DNA of 5,942 nt from an uncultured Clostridia bacterium. GTDB taxonomy: Bacteria; Bacillota; Clostridia; Oscillospirales; Ruminococcaceae. The stretch spans positions 1-5,942 of the forward strand of contig CANRLY010000117.1 in the NCBI GenBank assembly GCA_947631585.1, in the 5' to 3' direction. The notes beneath the pieces are model-generated. The model saw only the letters and a program-made list of their open reading frames with translations, did not search any database and had not been told where the DNA came from. This document shows positions 1 through 4,829 of this stretch, piece by piece. Position 1 is the stretch's first letter. Each line of letters begins with the position of its first letter. The translations under genes and the position numbers were made by a program.

Positions 1-1
1 A

Positions 2-700
2 GGAAAACTCAGGGAGAGAGCCTTCAGGTTTGTCAGAGACCGGCTGGACGAGGGTCGGCAGGCATATATAGTATGCCCTGCCATCGAGGACAGCGGCGCA
101 GATCTGCAATCTGTTGAAAAATATTACAAGCAGATCACCGAGGGGGCGTTCAGGCAATACCGGCTGGGACTGCTCCACGGAAAGCTCTCCGCCGCAGAAA
201 AAGAACGGGTAATGCGTGATTTCAAGGAACACAAGACCGACCTGCTGGTCTCCACGACTGTAGTGGAGGTCGGCGTAGACGTTCCGAACGCAGCAGTTAT
301 GATGATAGAAAACGCCGACCGTTTCGGGCTTTCGCAGCTCCATCAGCTAAGAGGGCGGGTAGGCAGAGGGCAGTATGATTCCTACTGCATACTGGTGACC
401 GACAATGTTACTGAAGATTCAAAGAAGCGTTTGAAGATACTTTCAAGTATCTCCGACGGCTTTAAGATCTCAGAAGAGGACCTGAAACTAAGAGGTCCCG
501 GGGACTTTTTCGGGCAAAGGCAGCACGGGCTTCCCGAACTCAAAATAGCAAACATGGCTGAGGATATGGATATACTCCGCAGCGCAAAAAGGATAGCAGC
601 CGAGATCCTTTCAGACGATCCGGAACTTTCCCTGCCGGAAAACAAAGGTCTCAGGGAGATGGCTGACGGGCTTTTCAGCAGCGGCACGGAACTCAACTAA
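2..700 (+). CDS. recG: ATP-dependent DNA helicase RecG, C-terminal part (5' end outside window)
   Basis: RecG is a superfamily 2 double-stranded DNA translocase that remodels stalled replication forks and branch-migrates Holliday junctions. The reading frame is open from base 2, so the start and the N-terminal wedge domain lie upstream; 232 residues of a protein usually near 680 are present. The visible part is the second RecA-like helicase domain and the C-terminus. Motif V is at fragment residues 83-95 (VSTTVVEVGVDVP) and motif VI, with its arginine finger region, is at 112-123 (QLHQLRGRVGRG). The RecG-specific translocation motif is at about 164-174 (RGPGDFFGQRQ), followed by GLPELKIANM. 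These motifs separate RecG from Mfd and other SF2 helicases. The gene ends in TAA directly before a hairpin terminator and converges on the repeat-protein gene. The first internal ATG, at 212, falls inside the helicase domain and is not the true start. Confidence 0.95.
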   Translation, partial: GKLRERAFRFVRDRLDEGRQAYIVCPAIEDSGADLQSVEKYYKQITEGAFRQYRLGLLHGKLSAAEKERVMRDFKEHKTDLLVSTTVVEVGVDVPNAAVMMIENADRFGLSQLHQLRGRVGRGQYDSYCILVTDNVTEDSKKRLKILSSISDGFKISEEDLKLRGPGDFFGQRQHGLPELKIANMAEDMDILRSAKRIAAEILSDDPELSLPENKGLREMADGLFSSGTELN

Positions 701-750
701 AAACACAAACAGCGGTTTTCCCGAAGCTAAGGAAAACCGCTGTGTTTTTA
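701..750. terminator. Bidirectional intrinsic terminator between recG and the repeat-protein gene
   Basis: A perfect 12-bp stem (CAGCGGTTTTCC at 710-721, GGAAAACCGCTG at 731-742) encloses a 9-nt loop. A T-run follows on the + strand (745-749) and an A-run precedes it (697-703), giving a T-run on the - strand. It starts one base after the recG stop and lies 8 nt past the stop of the opposing gene at 758, so it can end both converging transcripts. Confidence 0.85.
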
Positions 751-757
751 AATTTAT

Positions 758-2296
758 TCAGTTTTCAACAGGTCTGTCGGAAATACCGTCTGCGCCTATC
801 GTGTAGCCGTCCACGGTCTTGTCTGTCACCATAACGCCTTTTTTGTTGAAGTAGTAGTAATTGCCAAGTATCACCTGCCAGCCTTTAGCCACCGAGCCGT
901 CCTCCAGCCCGAAATACACCGAGCCGTCCTTTTCGTAAAACCTGTTCATCACCAGTGCGCCGGTATCGGTGAAAAGGTACTGCACGCCGGAGATAGTTCT
1001 AATGCCTGTTATCGGAACGCCGGATTTAAGGTACATTCTTTCTCCGTCATTATTAATGAACCATTTCTTGCCCAGTTTGTGGTCTATATCGAAGTAATAA
1101 GTATAGTCGCCCAGCGTAATGCTGTCAGAAACGGCTTTACCGTCCTCGCCGAAGTAATAAGTTCCGTCTTTGAGAGCCACCCACTTGTTTGTGACCATGC
1201 CCTTGCGGTCCACAAAGTAGTACAAGTCGCCGTCTATATTGTTCAGCCCGACAGCTTCCGCACATGACGAGTAGAAGTAGAACTTGCGGTCATCAATGGT
1301 TTTCCAGGTGTTTTTCAGAGCCATATCGTTTGCGCCGCCGAAGTAGTAGGTGATATTGTTATATTCACGCCAGCCGCTGAGACGTTTTCCGCTGTCGTCG
1401 AACAGGTAGTAATTGCCGTCCTGCAACAGTGAGAGACCGTGGCACATAGCGTAAGTCTTGCGGTTGAAGTAGTAGTTTTCGCCGTTTATCTCCTGCCAGC
1501 CGACCATGACCTTTCCATCATCGTCAAACAGATATTTCTCACCGTCTATCTCTTGCAGACCGCCTTTCATCTGCTTGCCGTCAGAGTCATAATAGTACAC
1601 AGCGTCGTCTATTTTTGTAAAGCCGTTCGCAAGGAAGTAATCGTCCTCAAAGTAATACTTTTCCCCGTCTATCTCCTGCCAGCCTTTCTGAGCGACGCCG
1701 TCCTCATCAAAGTAGCAGTAGCCGTTCATTATCTCCTGAAATCCCGTGGTGAGCGCACCGCTCAGTCCCAGATAGTAAGTTTTTCCGTCTATCTCCTGCC
1801 AGCCGGTGAGCAGCTCATAATTCTCATTAAAGTAATACTTTTTGCCTTTGATCGTGTTCCAGCCCTTTATAGCTGCGCCCTTTTTGTTGAAATAATACTT
1901 ATATCCGTCTATTTCCTGCCAGCCTTTTAACATTTTGCCTTCGCCGTCAAAGCAATAGTTCTTATCGTCGATGACCTTCCAGCCGACTGCCATTTTGCCC
2001 TTGCTGTCAAGGTAATATTTATCTCCGTCTATTTCCTGCCAGCCGGTGAGCATCACGCCGGTGTCTGGGTCGAAATACATATACGCCTCGTCCAGCCACT
2101 GCCAACCCTTGCGGATAACGCCGTCATTTCCCAGATAATACTTTTTGCCGTCCGATTCCAGCCAGCCTGTCTGTAGCACGCCTTCCTCGTTGAAATAATA
2201 CGGAGTGCCGTCTATCTCCTGCCAGCCGACAGCCATGCTTCCGTCCTCGTTGAAGTAATACTGCACATCGTTTATTTTTGCCCAGCCTATTACCAC
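758..2296 (-). CDS. Cell-wall/glucan-binding repeat protein, C-terminal part (separated from its start by a frame break)
   Basis: This 512-residue frame is built of about 24 tandem repeats of roughly 20 residues with the pattern GWQEIDGxxYYFNxxGxxxx. That is the choline/glucan-binding 'cell wall binding repeat' family, whose aromatic residues line ligand pockets in a beta-solenoid. Repeats near the N-terminal side are most regular (GWQEIDGTPYYFNEEG). From about residue 300 they become degenerate, with GW replaced by KW, NTW, GI or DS, and the array ends in VDGYTIGADGI, a typical closing unit. No catalytic domain is present. The GTG at 2296 is a poor start: it sits inside a repeat, has no convincing ribosome site and would give a protein without export signal. 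Read past the GTG, the frame continues upstream as NSAGQVVIGW, so this is the body of one gene with 2290-2643. The ligand (choline, glucan or other polymer) cannot be told from sequence. Confidence 0.85.
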   Translation of the reverse strand: MVIGWAKINDVQYYFNEDGSMAVGWQEIDGTPYYFNEEGVLQTGWLESDGKKYYLGNDGVIRKGWQWLDEAYMYFDPDTGVMLTGWQEIDGDKYYLDSKGKMAVGWKVIDDKNYCFDGEGKMLKGWQEIDGYKYYFNKKGAAIKGWNTIKGKKYYFNENYELLTGWQEIDGKTYYLGLSGALTTGFQEIMNGYCYFDEDGVAQKGWQEIDGEKYYFEDDYFLANGFTKIDDAVYYYDSDGKQMKGGLQEIDGEKYLFDDDGKVMVGWQEINGENYYFNRKTYAMCHGLSLLQDGNYYLFDDSGKRLSGWREYNNITYYFGGANDMALKNTWKTIDDRKFYFYSSCAEAVGLNNIDGDLYYFVDRKGMVTNKWVALKDGTYYFGEDGKAVSDSITLGDYTYYFDIDHKLGKKWFINNDGERMYLKSGVPITGIRTISGVQYLFTDTGALVMNRFYEKDGSVYFGLEDGSVAKGWQVILGNYYYFNKKGVMVTDKTVDGYTIGADGISDRPVEN

Positions 2297-2643
2297 CTGT
2301 CCTGCCGAGTTGTGCCGTCCAGCATTATCTTGCCTTTCTGCATAATGCCGTCGTCAGCGAAATAATATGTATTTCCCCGGTATTTCTGCCAGCCTGTGAG
2401 CATTTTGCCGCTGCTGTCGAACAGGTAGGTTATACCGTCTATAGAATAAAGCCCTGTGGCGTTCTCTCCCACTTTGGCGACATAATATGTATTTCCGTCT
2501 TTTTCATGCCAGCCGGGCGCATAATACGCCTTATAATAAAGGTATCCGCCGAACAGCCCTCCCATTATCAGGAAGAGCAGCAGTCCCAATGCGGTGAGTT
2601 TTACCACTGAGCCTGCGCTGATCTTCTTTCTTTTTGAGTTCAT
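2290..2643 (-). CDS. Cell-wall-binding repeat protein, N-terminal membrane anchor and first repeats (frameshifted)
   Basis: This 117-residue frame holds the true start of the gene. ATG at 2643-2641 is preceded by GGAG (2654-2651) at 7 nt. Residues 1-16 are basic (MNSKRKKISAGSVVK) and residues about 17-38 form one hydrophobic segment (LTALGLLLFLIMGGLFGGYLYY). There is no clear signal-peptidase site, so a type II signal anchor with the repeats outside the cell is likely. Three complete repeats follow (GWHEKDGNTYYV, GLYSIDGITYLF, GWQKYRGNTYYF). The fourth starts GKIMLDGT and then runs out of frame into TRQDRW and a stop. The next frame resumes the same repeat. Joining the two pieces would give about 632 residues: an anchor plus about 28 repeats with no enzyme domain. 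As read, the product would be a short anchored stub, so the gene is probably inactive unless the break is a sequencing or assembly error. Confidence 0.8.
   Translation of the reverse strand: MNSKRKKISAGSVVKLTALGLLLFLIMGGLFGGYLYYKAYYAPGWHEKDGNTYYVAKVGENATGLYSIDGITYLFDSSGKMLTGWQKYRGNTYYFADDGIMQKGKIMLDGTTRQDRW
2309..2314 (-). other. Frame-breaking deletion site inside a cell-wall-binding repeat
   Basis: Read on the - strand, GACGGCAC (Asp-Gly-Thr) is joined directly to AACTCGGCAGG (Asn-Ser-Ala-Gly). A normal unit reads DGT-x-Y-Y-F-NSAG, so the missing part is one variable codon plus YYF and one base, about 13 nt. The loss shifts the frame by one and leads to TAA at 2292-2290. The junction lies between 2312 and 2311. 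The full span 758-2643 is 1886 nt, and adding 13 makes it divisible by three. Confidence 0.75.
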
Positions 2644-2680
2644 ATCCGATCTCCATTCAGGAACATTTTATCTTACAAAT

Positions 2681-2709
2681 ATTATAACATTTATTTCACC
2701 GAAAATCAA
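2681..2709 (-). promoter_or_regulatory. Sigma-A-type promoter with extended -10 for the repeat-protein gene
   Basis: On the - strand the -35 box TTGATT (2709-2704) is followed by a 17-nt spacer and a perfect TATAAT (2686-2681). TG sits one base upstream of the -10, forming an extended -10. Transcription would start near 2674, leaving a leader of about 30 nt with GGAG before the ATG at 2643. Confidence 0.8.
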
Positions 2710-2752
2710 TAGAAAACCTCAAATTTCACACAACTGTCATCTGAGCCGGAAG

Positions 2753-2773
2753 TTTCAGCCGGCAAAGCTGAAA
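2753..2773. repeat. 7-bp inverted repeat in the divergent intergenic region
   Basis: TTTCAGC (2753-2759) and GCTGAAA (2767-2773) flank a 7-nt loop, between the two divergent promoters. No T-run follows on either strand, so it is not a good terminator. It could be an operator, but nothing else supports that. Confidence 0.3.
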
Positions 2774-2781
2774 ATAAAGTA

Positions 2782-2809
2782 ACCTGTTCCCGAAAGCTGT
2801 CATAATATA
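2782..2809 (+). promoter_or_regulatory. Candidate mother-cell (sigma-K/E-like) promoter of the cotJ operon
   Basis: CATAATATA (2801-2809) fits the sigma-K -10 pattern CATAnnnTA and partly the sigma-E pattern CATACAnT. An AC dinucleotide, the sigma-K -35 core, lies 17 nt upstream at 2782-2783. No good sigma-E -35 or sigma-A TTGACA is seen at the right distance. In Bacillus subtilis cotJ is sigma-E dependent (established knowledge), so the sporulation link fits, but the pattern is short and could occur by chance. Confidence 0.4.
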
Positions 2810-2825
2810 GCAGTGGGAGACAGTC

Positions 2826-2851
2826 CCGAAGCTTCGGCGGGCAGGTCTGCC
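2826..2851 (+). promoter_or_regulatory. GC-rich palindromes in the cotJ leader
   Basis: A 12-bp perfect palindrome, CCGAAGCTTCGG (2826-2837), and an adjacent short stem GGCA/TGCC (2840-2843 and 2848-2851) lie in the presumed 5' leader, about 35 nt before the cotJA ribosome site. They could fold in the mRNA or bind a dimeric regulator. No known riboswitch is recognised. Confidence 0.3.
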
Positions 2852-2886
2852 GGAGCGGCAAATCACAGAAAGGAATGATCGGACAG

Positions 2887-3141
2887 ATGGAAATATTCGA
2901 TTCCGGGATAATAGAAAAAATCATCAAAAACGATATGCGTTCCACAGCTGACGTCAGCTGCATGAACTGTCCTCAGCCGGAGGGCAGGTTCCCCAAGGAG
3001 ATGCCTGTGGGAATGTTTTATGTTCCCATGCAGAGCTGGGGCGATCTTTACGACCCTGACGCTGCTCTTTGCAGAGGAACTTTATTTCAGGACCTTGACA
3101 AACCCTTTATAGGAGAGGAGGCTGCAAGAAATGGCAAGTGA
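2887..3141 (+). CDS. cotJA: Spore coat associated protein CotJA
   Basis: CotJA is a small polypeptide of the spore coat made in the mother cell with CotJB and CotJC. Family signatures are the block PVGMFYVPMQSW and, near the C-terminus, GTLFQDLDKPF. A CMNC pair lies shortly before the first block. An in-frame ATG at 2875 would give 88 residues, but the purine-rich site AGAAAGGA (2867-2874) abuts it with no spacer. The ATG at 2887 is 12 nt from that site and gives 84 residues, close to the usual size of about 80, so I prefer it with modest certainty. The TGA stop at 3139-3141 lies inside the start of cotJB (11-nt overlap), which suggests coupled translation. It is the first gene of a three-gene operon. 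Confidence 0.88.
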   Translation: MEIFDSGIIEKIIKNDMRSTADVSCMNCPQPEGRFPKEMPVGMFYVPMQSWGDLYDPDAALCRGTLFQDLDKPFIGEEAARNGK

Positions 3142-3388
3142 CAAGCAGAAGGCTATGAACAAAGTACAGAAATACGCCTTTACACTTACTGAGGCAAAGT
3201 TGTTTCTTGACAGTCACCCTCAGTGCGCCGAGGCGATAAGCTACTACGAAAAGCAGGTTGCGCTTTACAAAGAGGCGGTCAAAGAGTATGAGGACTGCTA
3301 TTCTCCGCTGACGGCTGAAGCCGGAGTAAAAGACGGAAAATGGCTTTGGGCAACGACCCCATGGCCGTGGGAAAGGAGTGAGAACTGA
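3131..3388 (+). CDS. cotJB: Spore coat protein CotJB
   Basis: CotJB is the second component of the CotJ spore coat group; its biochemical role is unknown. The 85-residue protein has the family pattern: an N-terminal helix with LFLDSHP (residues 24-30), then AISYYEKQVALYKEAVKEYE, then a C-terminal tryptophan-rich end WLWATTPWPWE (71-81). The start is well supported: AGGAGG (3116-3121) lies 9 nt before ATG at 3131. The gene overlaps cotJA by 11 nt, and its TGA shares one base with the cotJC ATG (TGATG at 3386-3390). That arrangement is typical of translational coupling, so the three proteins are probably made in fixed ratio during sporulation. Confidence 0.9.
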   Translation: MASDKQKAMNKVQKYAFTLTEAKLFLDSHPQCAEAISYYEKQVALYKEAVKEYEDCYSPLTAEAGVKDGKWLWATTPWPWERSEN

Positions 3389-3984
3389 TGTGGAATTATG
3401 AGAAAAGGCTTGAATATCCTGTAAATATCAAGAGACCCGACCCTGCTGCCGCCAAGGTAATAATCAGTCAGCTGGGCGGTCCTGACGGCGAGCTTTCCGC
3501 ATCGCTCAGGTATCTTAGTCAGCGTTACACAGCTCCCTGCCGAGAGGTACAGGGTATGCTGAACGACATCGGCACAGAAGAGCTGGCTCACATGGAGATG
3601 ATCTCAGCGATCTTATACCAGCTTACAAAAAATCTCAGCATGAAAGAGATAAAGGAAAGCGGTTTTGACACATATTTTGTAGACCACACCACCGGTATTT
3701 ATCCTGTAGCCGCTTCGGGAGTACCGTTCACCGCAAGTTATTTCCAGTCCTCCGGAGACGCCATAGCCGACCTTGCGGAAGACCTTGCCGCCGAGCAGAA
3801 AGCCAGAAAGACCTACGACAACATTCTGCGGCTGGTGGACGACCCGGACGTCAGAGACCCCATCAAGTTTCTGAGAGAAAGGGAGATCGTGCATTTCCAG
3901 AGGTTTGGCGAAGCTCTGAGAATGGTCCAGGATAAGCTTGACGCAAAGAATTTCTATGCGTTCAACCCGAGCTTTGACAAATGA
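3388..3984 (+). CDS. cotJC: Manganese catalase family spore coat protein CotJC
   Basis: CotJC is a coat-associated member of the manganese (non-haem) catalase family, which disproportionates hydrogen peroxide at a di-manganese site in a four-helix bundle. The 198-residue protein has full family length. The expected metal ligands are all present: Glu35 (GELSASLRYL), Glu65 and His68 (EELAHMEM), Glu136 (AAEQKAR) and His169 (REIVHFQRFGEAL). Ligand assignment is by analogy with Lactobacillus manganese catalase. The protein should therefore be catalytically competent, probably protecting the spore surface from peroxide. The start ATG overlaps the cotJB stop and has GGAG (3375-3378) 9 nt upstream. 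The N-terminal MWNYEKRLEYPVNI is typical of the family. It is the last gene of the operon; a terminator follows 13 nt after the stop. Confidence 0.95.
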   Translation: MWNYEKRLEYPVNIKRPDPAAAKVIISQLGGPDGELSASLRYLSQRYTAPCREVQGMLNDIGTEELAHMEMISAILYQLTKNLSMKEIKESGFDTYFVDHTTGIYPVAASGVPFTASYFQSSGDAIADLAEDLAAEQKARKTYDNILRLVDDPDVRDPIKFLREREIVHFQRFGEALRMVQDKLDAKNFYAFNPSFDK

Positions 3985-3993
3985 ATATAAAAA

Positions 3994-4029
3994 CAGCCGG
4001 TCAGCAGCAGCCGACCGGTTTTTGTTTTT
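3994..4029 (+). terminator. Intrinsic terminator of the cotJ operon
   Basis: CCGGTC (3997-4002) pairs with GACCGG (4013-4018), extended by a G-T and an A-T pair, with a 10-nt loop. TTTTTGTTTTT follows directly (4019-4029). Confidence 0.85.
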
Positions 4030-4078
4030 GAGCGCACAAAGCATTGTGAGAATATTTAATTTTTATAGTCCAAAGCTC

Positions 4079-4107
4079 TTGACAAACGGAATTTAATGGT
4101 GTATAAT
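4079..4107 (+). promoter_or_regulatory. Consensus sigma-A promoter of tRNA-Pro
   Basis: A perfect TTGACA (4079-4084) and a perfect TATAAT (4102-4107) are separated by exactly 17 nt. Transcription should start near 4114, about 8 nt before the mature tRNA, which is a normal tRNA leader. It is the strongest promoter in the window and also points into the repeat array beyond the tRNA. Confidence 0.93.
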
Positions 4108-4121
4108 AGTTAATGCTATTT

Positions 4122-4198
4122 CGAGGTGTGGCTCAGTTTGGTAGAGCGCTACGTTCGGGACGTAGAAGCCGCAGGTTCAAGTCCTGTCACCTCGACCA
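4122..4198 (+). tRNA. tRNA-Pro (anticodon CGG), CCA encoded
   Basis: All tRNA arms are visible. The acceptor stem is CGAGGTG (4122-4128) with CACCTCG (4188-4194). The D arm is GCTC/GAGC (4131-4134, 4144-4147). The anticodon stem is CTACG/CGTAG (4149-4153, 4161-4165) around loop TTCGGGA, giving anticodon CGG (4156-4158) for proline codon CCG. The T arm is GCAGG/CCTGT (4171-4175, 4183-4187) with loop TTCAAGT. The discriminator A4195 is followed by a genomic CCA (4196-4198). No base disrupts a stem, so the tRNA looks functional. A consensus promoter lies just upstream. The next base after CCA begins a 10-bp hairpin. Confidence 0.97.
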
Positions 4199-4300
4199 GC
4201 CCAAACGCTTTGCGTTTGGGCTTGAAGAAATTTTCTTCGCCGGCATATATCGTGCCGGCGATTTTCTGCGAAAACCGAAAATTCTTCCGCTCAACTATTA
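4199..4300 (+). repeat. Structured repeat module 1
   Basis: H1 is a 10-bp stem (GCCCAAACGC 4199-4208, GCGTTTGGGC 4212-4221) with a TTT loop. The outer stem is GAAGAAATTTTC (4224-4235) with GAAAATTCTTC (4277-4287), 11 bp with one bulged A. H2 is TCGCCGGCA (4237-4245) with TGCCGGCGA (4253-4261), loop TATATCG. H3 is TTTTC/GAAAA (4262-4266, 4270-4274). The tail is short (CGCTCAACTATTA, 4288-4300). H1 starts at the base after the tRNA CCA. Confidence 0.75.
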
Positions 4301-4303
4301 ATA

Positions 4304-4420
4304 TGTTAAATGCTTACTTTGTAAGCATGAAGAATTTCATCGTTGCCATATATCGTGGCAACGATTTTCTTTTCACGAAAAGAAAATTCTGAAATTCTTC
4401 CGTTAGTGAGATACTATTCA
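4304..4420 (+). repeat. Structured repeat module 2
   Basis: After GTTAA, H1 is ATGCTTAC (4310-4317) with GTAAGCAT (4321-4328), loop TTT. The outer stem is a perfect 11 bp: GAAGAATTTCA (4329-4339) with TGAAATTCTTC (4390-4400). H2 is TCGTTGCCA (4340-4348) with TGGCAACGA (4356-4364), loop TATATCG as in module 1. H3 is TTTTCTTTTC (4365-4374) with GAAAAGAAAA (4377-4386). The tail is CGTTAGTGAGATACTATT (4401-4418). It shares 18 identical bases with module 4 (4323-4340 = 4718-4735). Confidence 0.78.
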
Positions 4421-4426
4421 TTAGCG

Positions 4427-4455
4427 TGCAATTCTTCTATCAGGGTACTAATACT
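4427..4455 (+). repeat. Possible module remnant (3' arm and tail only)
   Basis: TGCAATTCTTCT (4427-4438) differs at one base from the outer 3' arm of module 4 and is followed by a diverged tail-like stretch ending in GTACTAATAC. It looks like the end of a decayed fifth copy. The match is short. Confidence 0.4.
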
Positions 4456-4464
4456 TTTCTGAGA

Positions 4465-4516
4465 TTTGCGTTTGGGCTTGAAGAAATTTCCTTCCGTTAT
4501 TGGAGATATTATTACT
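4465..4516 (+). repeat. Module 3, internally deleted copy
   Basis: Bases 4465-4489 are identical over 25 nt to 4209-4233 of module 1, covering the 3' arm of H1 and the outer 5' arm. The sequence then jumps straight to CTTCCGTTATTGGAGATATTATTACTA, split here as an arm end (4491-4495) and a tail (4496-4516). The 5' arm of H1, all of H2 and H3 and most of the outer 3' arm are missing. This copy cannot form the three-way junction. Confidence 0.7.
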
Positions 4517-4539
4517 AAATCGGCGATTTTCGTTTTTGT

Positions 4540-4594
4540 CCGCACCGCAAGTCTGCGACTTTGCCACTTTATATTCGCAGTCGTTCATGTGCGG
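4540..4594 (+). repeat. Imperfect stem-loop upstream of the cloverleaf
   Basis: CCGCAC (4540-4545) can pair with GTGCGG (4589-4594). Inside it, either CTGCGA/TCGCAG (4553-4558, 4575-4580) or GCAAGTC/GACTTTGC (4547-4553, 4557-4564, one bulge) can form. GTGCGG overlaps the first arm of the cloverleaf, so the two structures compete. Confidence 0.4.
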
Positions 4595-4679
4595 CGGCAG
4601 CCCGTGGTGACAACGTCACCACGGCTTCGGCGGCGAAGCCGCCGAAGTTCGCTCACCTGACGGTGAGCGGCTGCCGCCG
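4592..4679. other. 88-nt perfect cloverleaf (four-way junction) of unknown function
   Basis: The closing helix is CGGCGGCAGC (4592-4601) with GCTGCCGCCG (4670-4679), 10 bp. It encloses three hairpins: CCGTGGTGAC/GTCACCACGG (4602-4611, 4615-4624, loop AAC), CTTCGGCGGC/GCCGCCGAAG (4625-4634, 4638-4647, loop GAA) and CGCTCACC/GGTGAGCG (4650-4657, 4662-4669, loop TGAC). All 38 pairs are Watson-Crick and only TT at 4648-4649 is unpaired at the junction. It is not a tRNA: there is no D/T loop or CCA and the arm sizes are wrong. It is more GC-rich than the modules beside it, so it may have a separate origin. Either strand could fold. Confidence 0.8.
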
Positions 4680-4690
4680 AATTGTTAAAA
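4672..4690 (+). repeat. 19-bp direct repeat, left copy
   Basis: TGCCGCCGAATTGTTAAAA occurs here and identically at 4830-4848. The left copy overlaps the closing arm of the cloverleaf and runs up to H1 of module 4. The two copies bracket module 4 exactly. Confidence 0.9.
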
Positions 4691-4820
4691 ATGCTTGCGA
4701 TGCAATAAATGCTTCGCAAGCATGAAGAATTTCATTTCCGCCAAGATGATGGCGGAAATTTTTCTTTTTCAAAGAAAAAACTGAAATTCTTCTGTTAGTG
4801 GAGATACTATTACTGAGTAC
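4684..4820 (+). repeat. Structured repeat module 4
   Basis: After GTTAAAA, H1 can form as ATGCTTGCGA/TCGCAAGCAT (4691-4700, 4714-4723) or, shorter, as ATGCTT/AAGCAT (4709-4714, 4718-4723) with a 3-nt loop as in modules 1 and 2. The outer stem is a perfect 11 bp: GAAGAATTTCA (4724-4734) with TGAAATTCTTC (4782-4792). H2 is TTTCCGCCA (4735-4743) with TGGCGGAAA (4750-4758), loop AGATGA. H3 is TTTTTCTTT/AAAGAAAAA (4759-4767, 4771-4779). The tail is TGTTAGTGGAGATACTATTA (4793-4812). Confidence 0.8.
4686..4723 (-). terminator. Possible - strand terminator formed by H1 of module 4
   Basis: Read on the - strand, the H1 stem of up to 10 bp (4723-4691) is followed by TTTTT (4691-4687). It lies about 135 nt past the DUF389 stop at 4858 and is the nearest hairpin with a T-run on that strand, so it may end that transcript. 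The T-run is short. Confidence 0.4.
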
Positions 4821-4829
4821 GGATTTATT

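Noticed and set aside
1079..1930. + strand ORFs opposite the repeat protein
   Set aside because: They are shadows of the regular repeat codons on the other strand, with repetitive VYLLPA-like segments and no ribosome sites.
758..2296. Independent gene starting at GTG 2296
   Set aside because: The start lies inside a repeat, has no convincing ribosome site or export signal, and the frame extends upstream in register with the repeat.
2290..2320. Programmed ribosomal frameshift joining the two repeat-protein frames
   Set aside because: No slippery heptamer or downstream structure is evident, and the repeat itself lacks xYYF residues, which fits a deletion better.
4113..4392. Small + strand ORFs overlapping the tRNA and modules 1-2
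   Set aside because: They run through the tRNA and perfect hairpins, have no ribosome site and resemble no protein.
4592..4679. Cloverleaf as a second tRNA
   Set aside because: The size is similar, but there is no anticodon loop of 7, no T loop and no CCA, and the arms are 10/10/10/8 bp.
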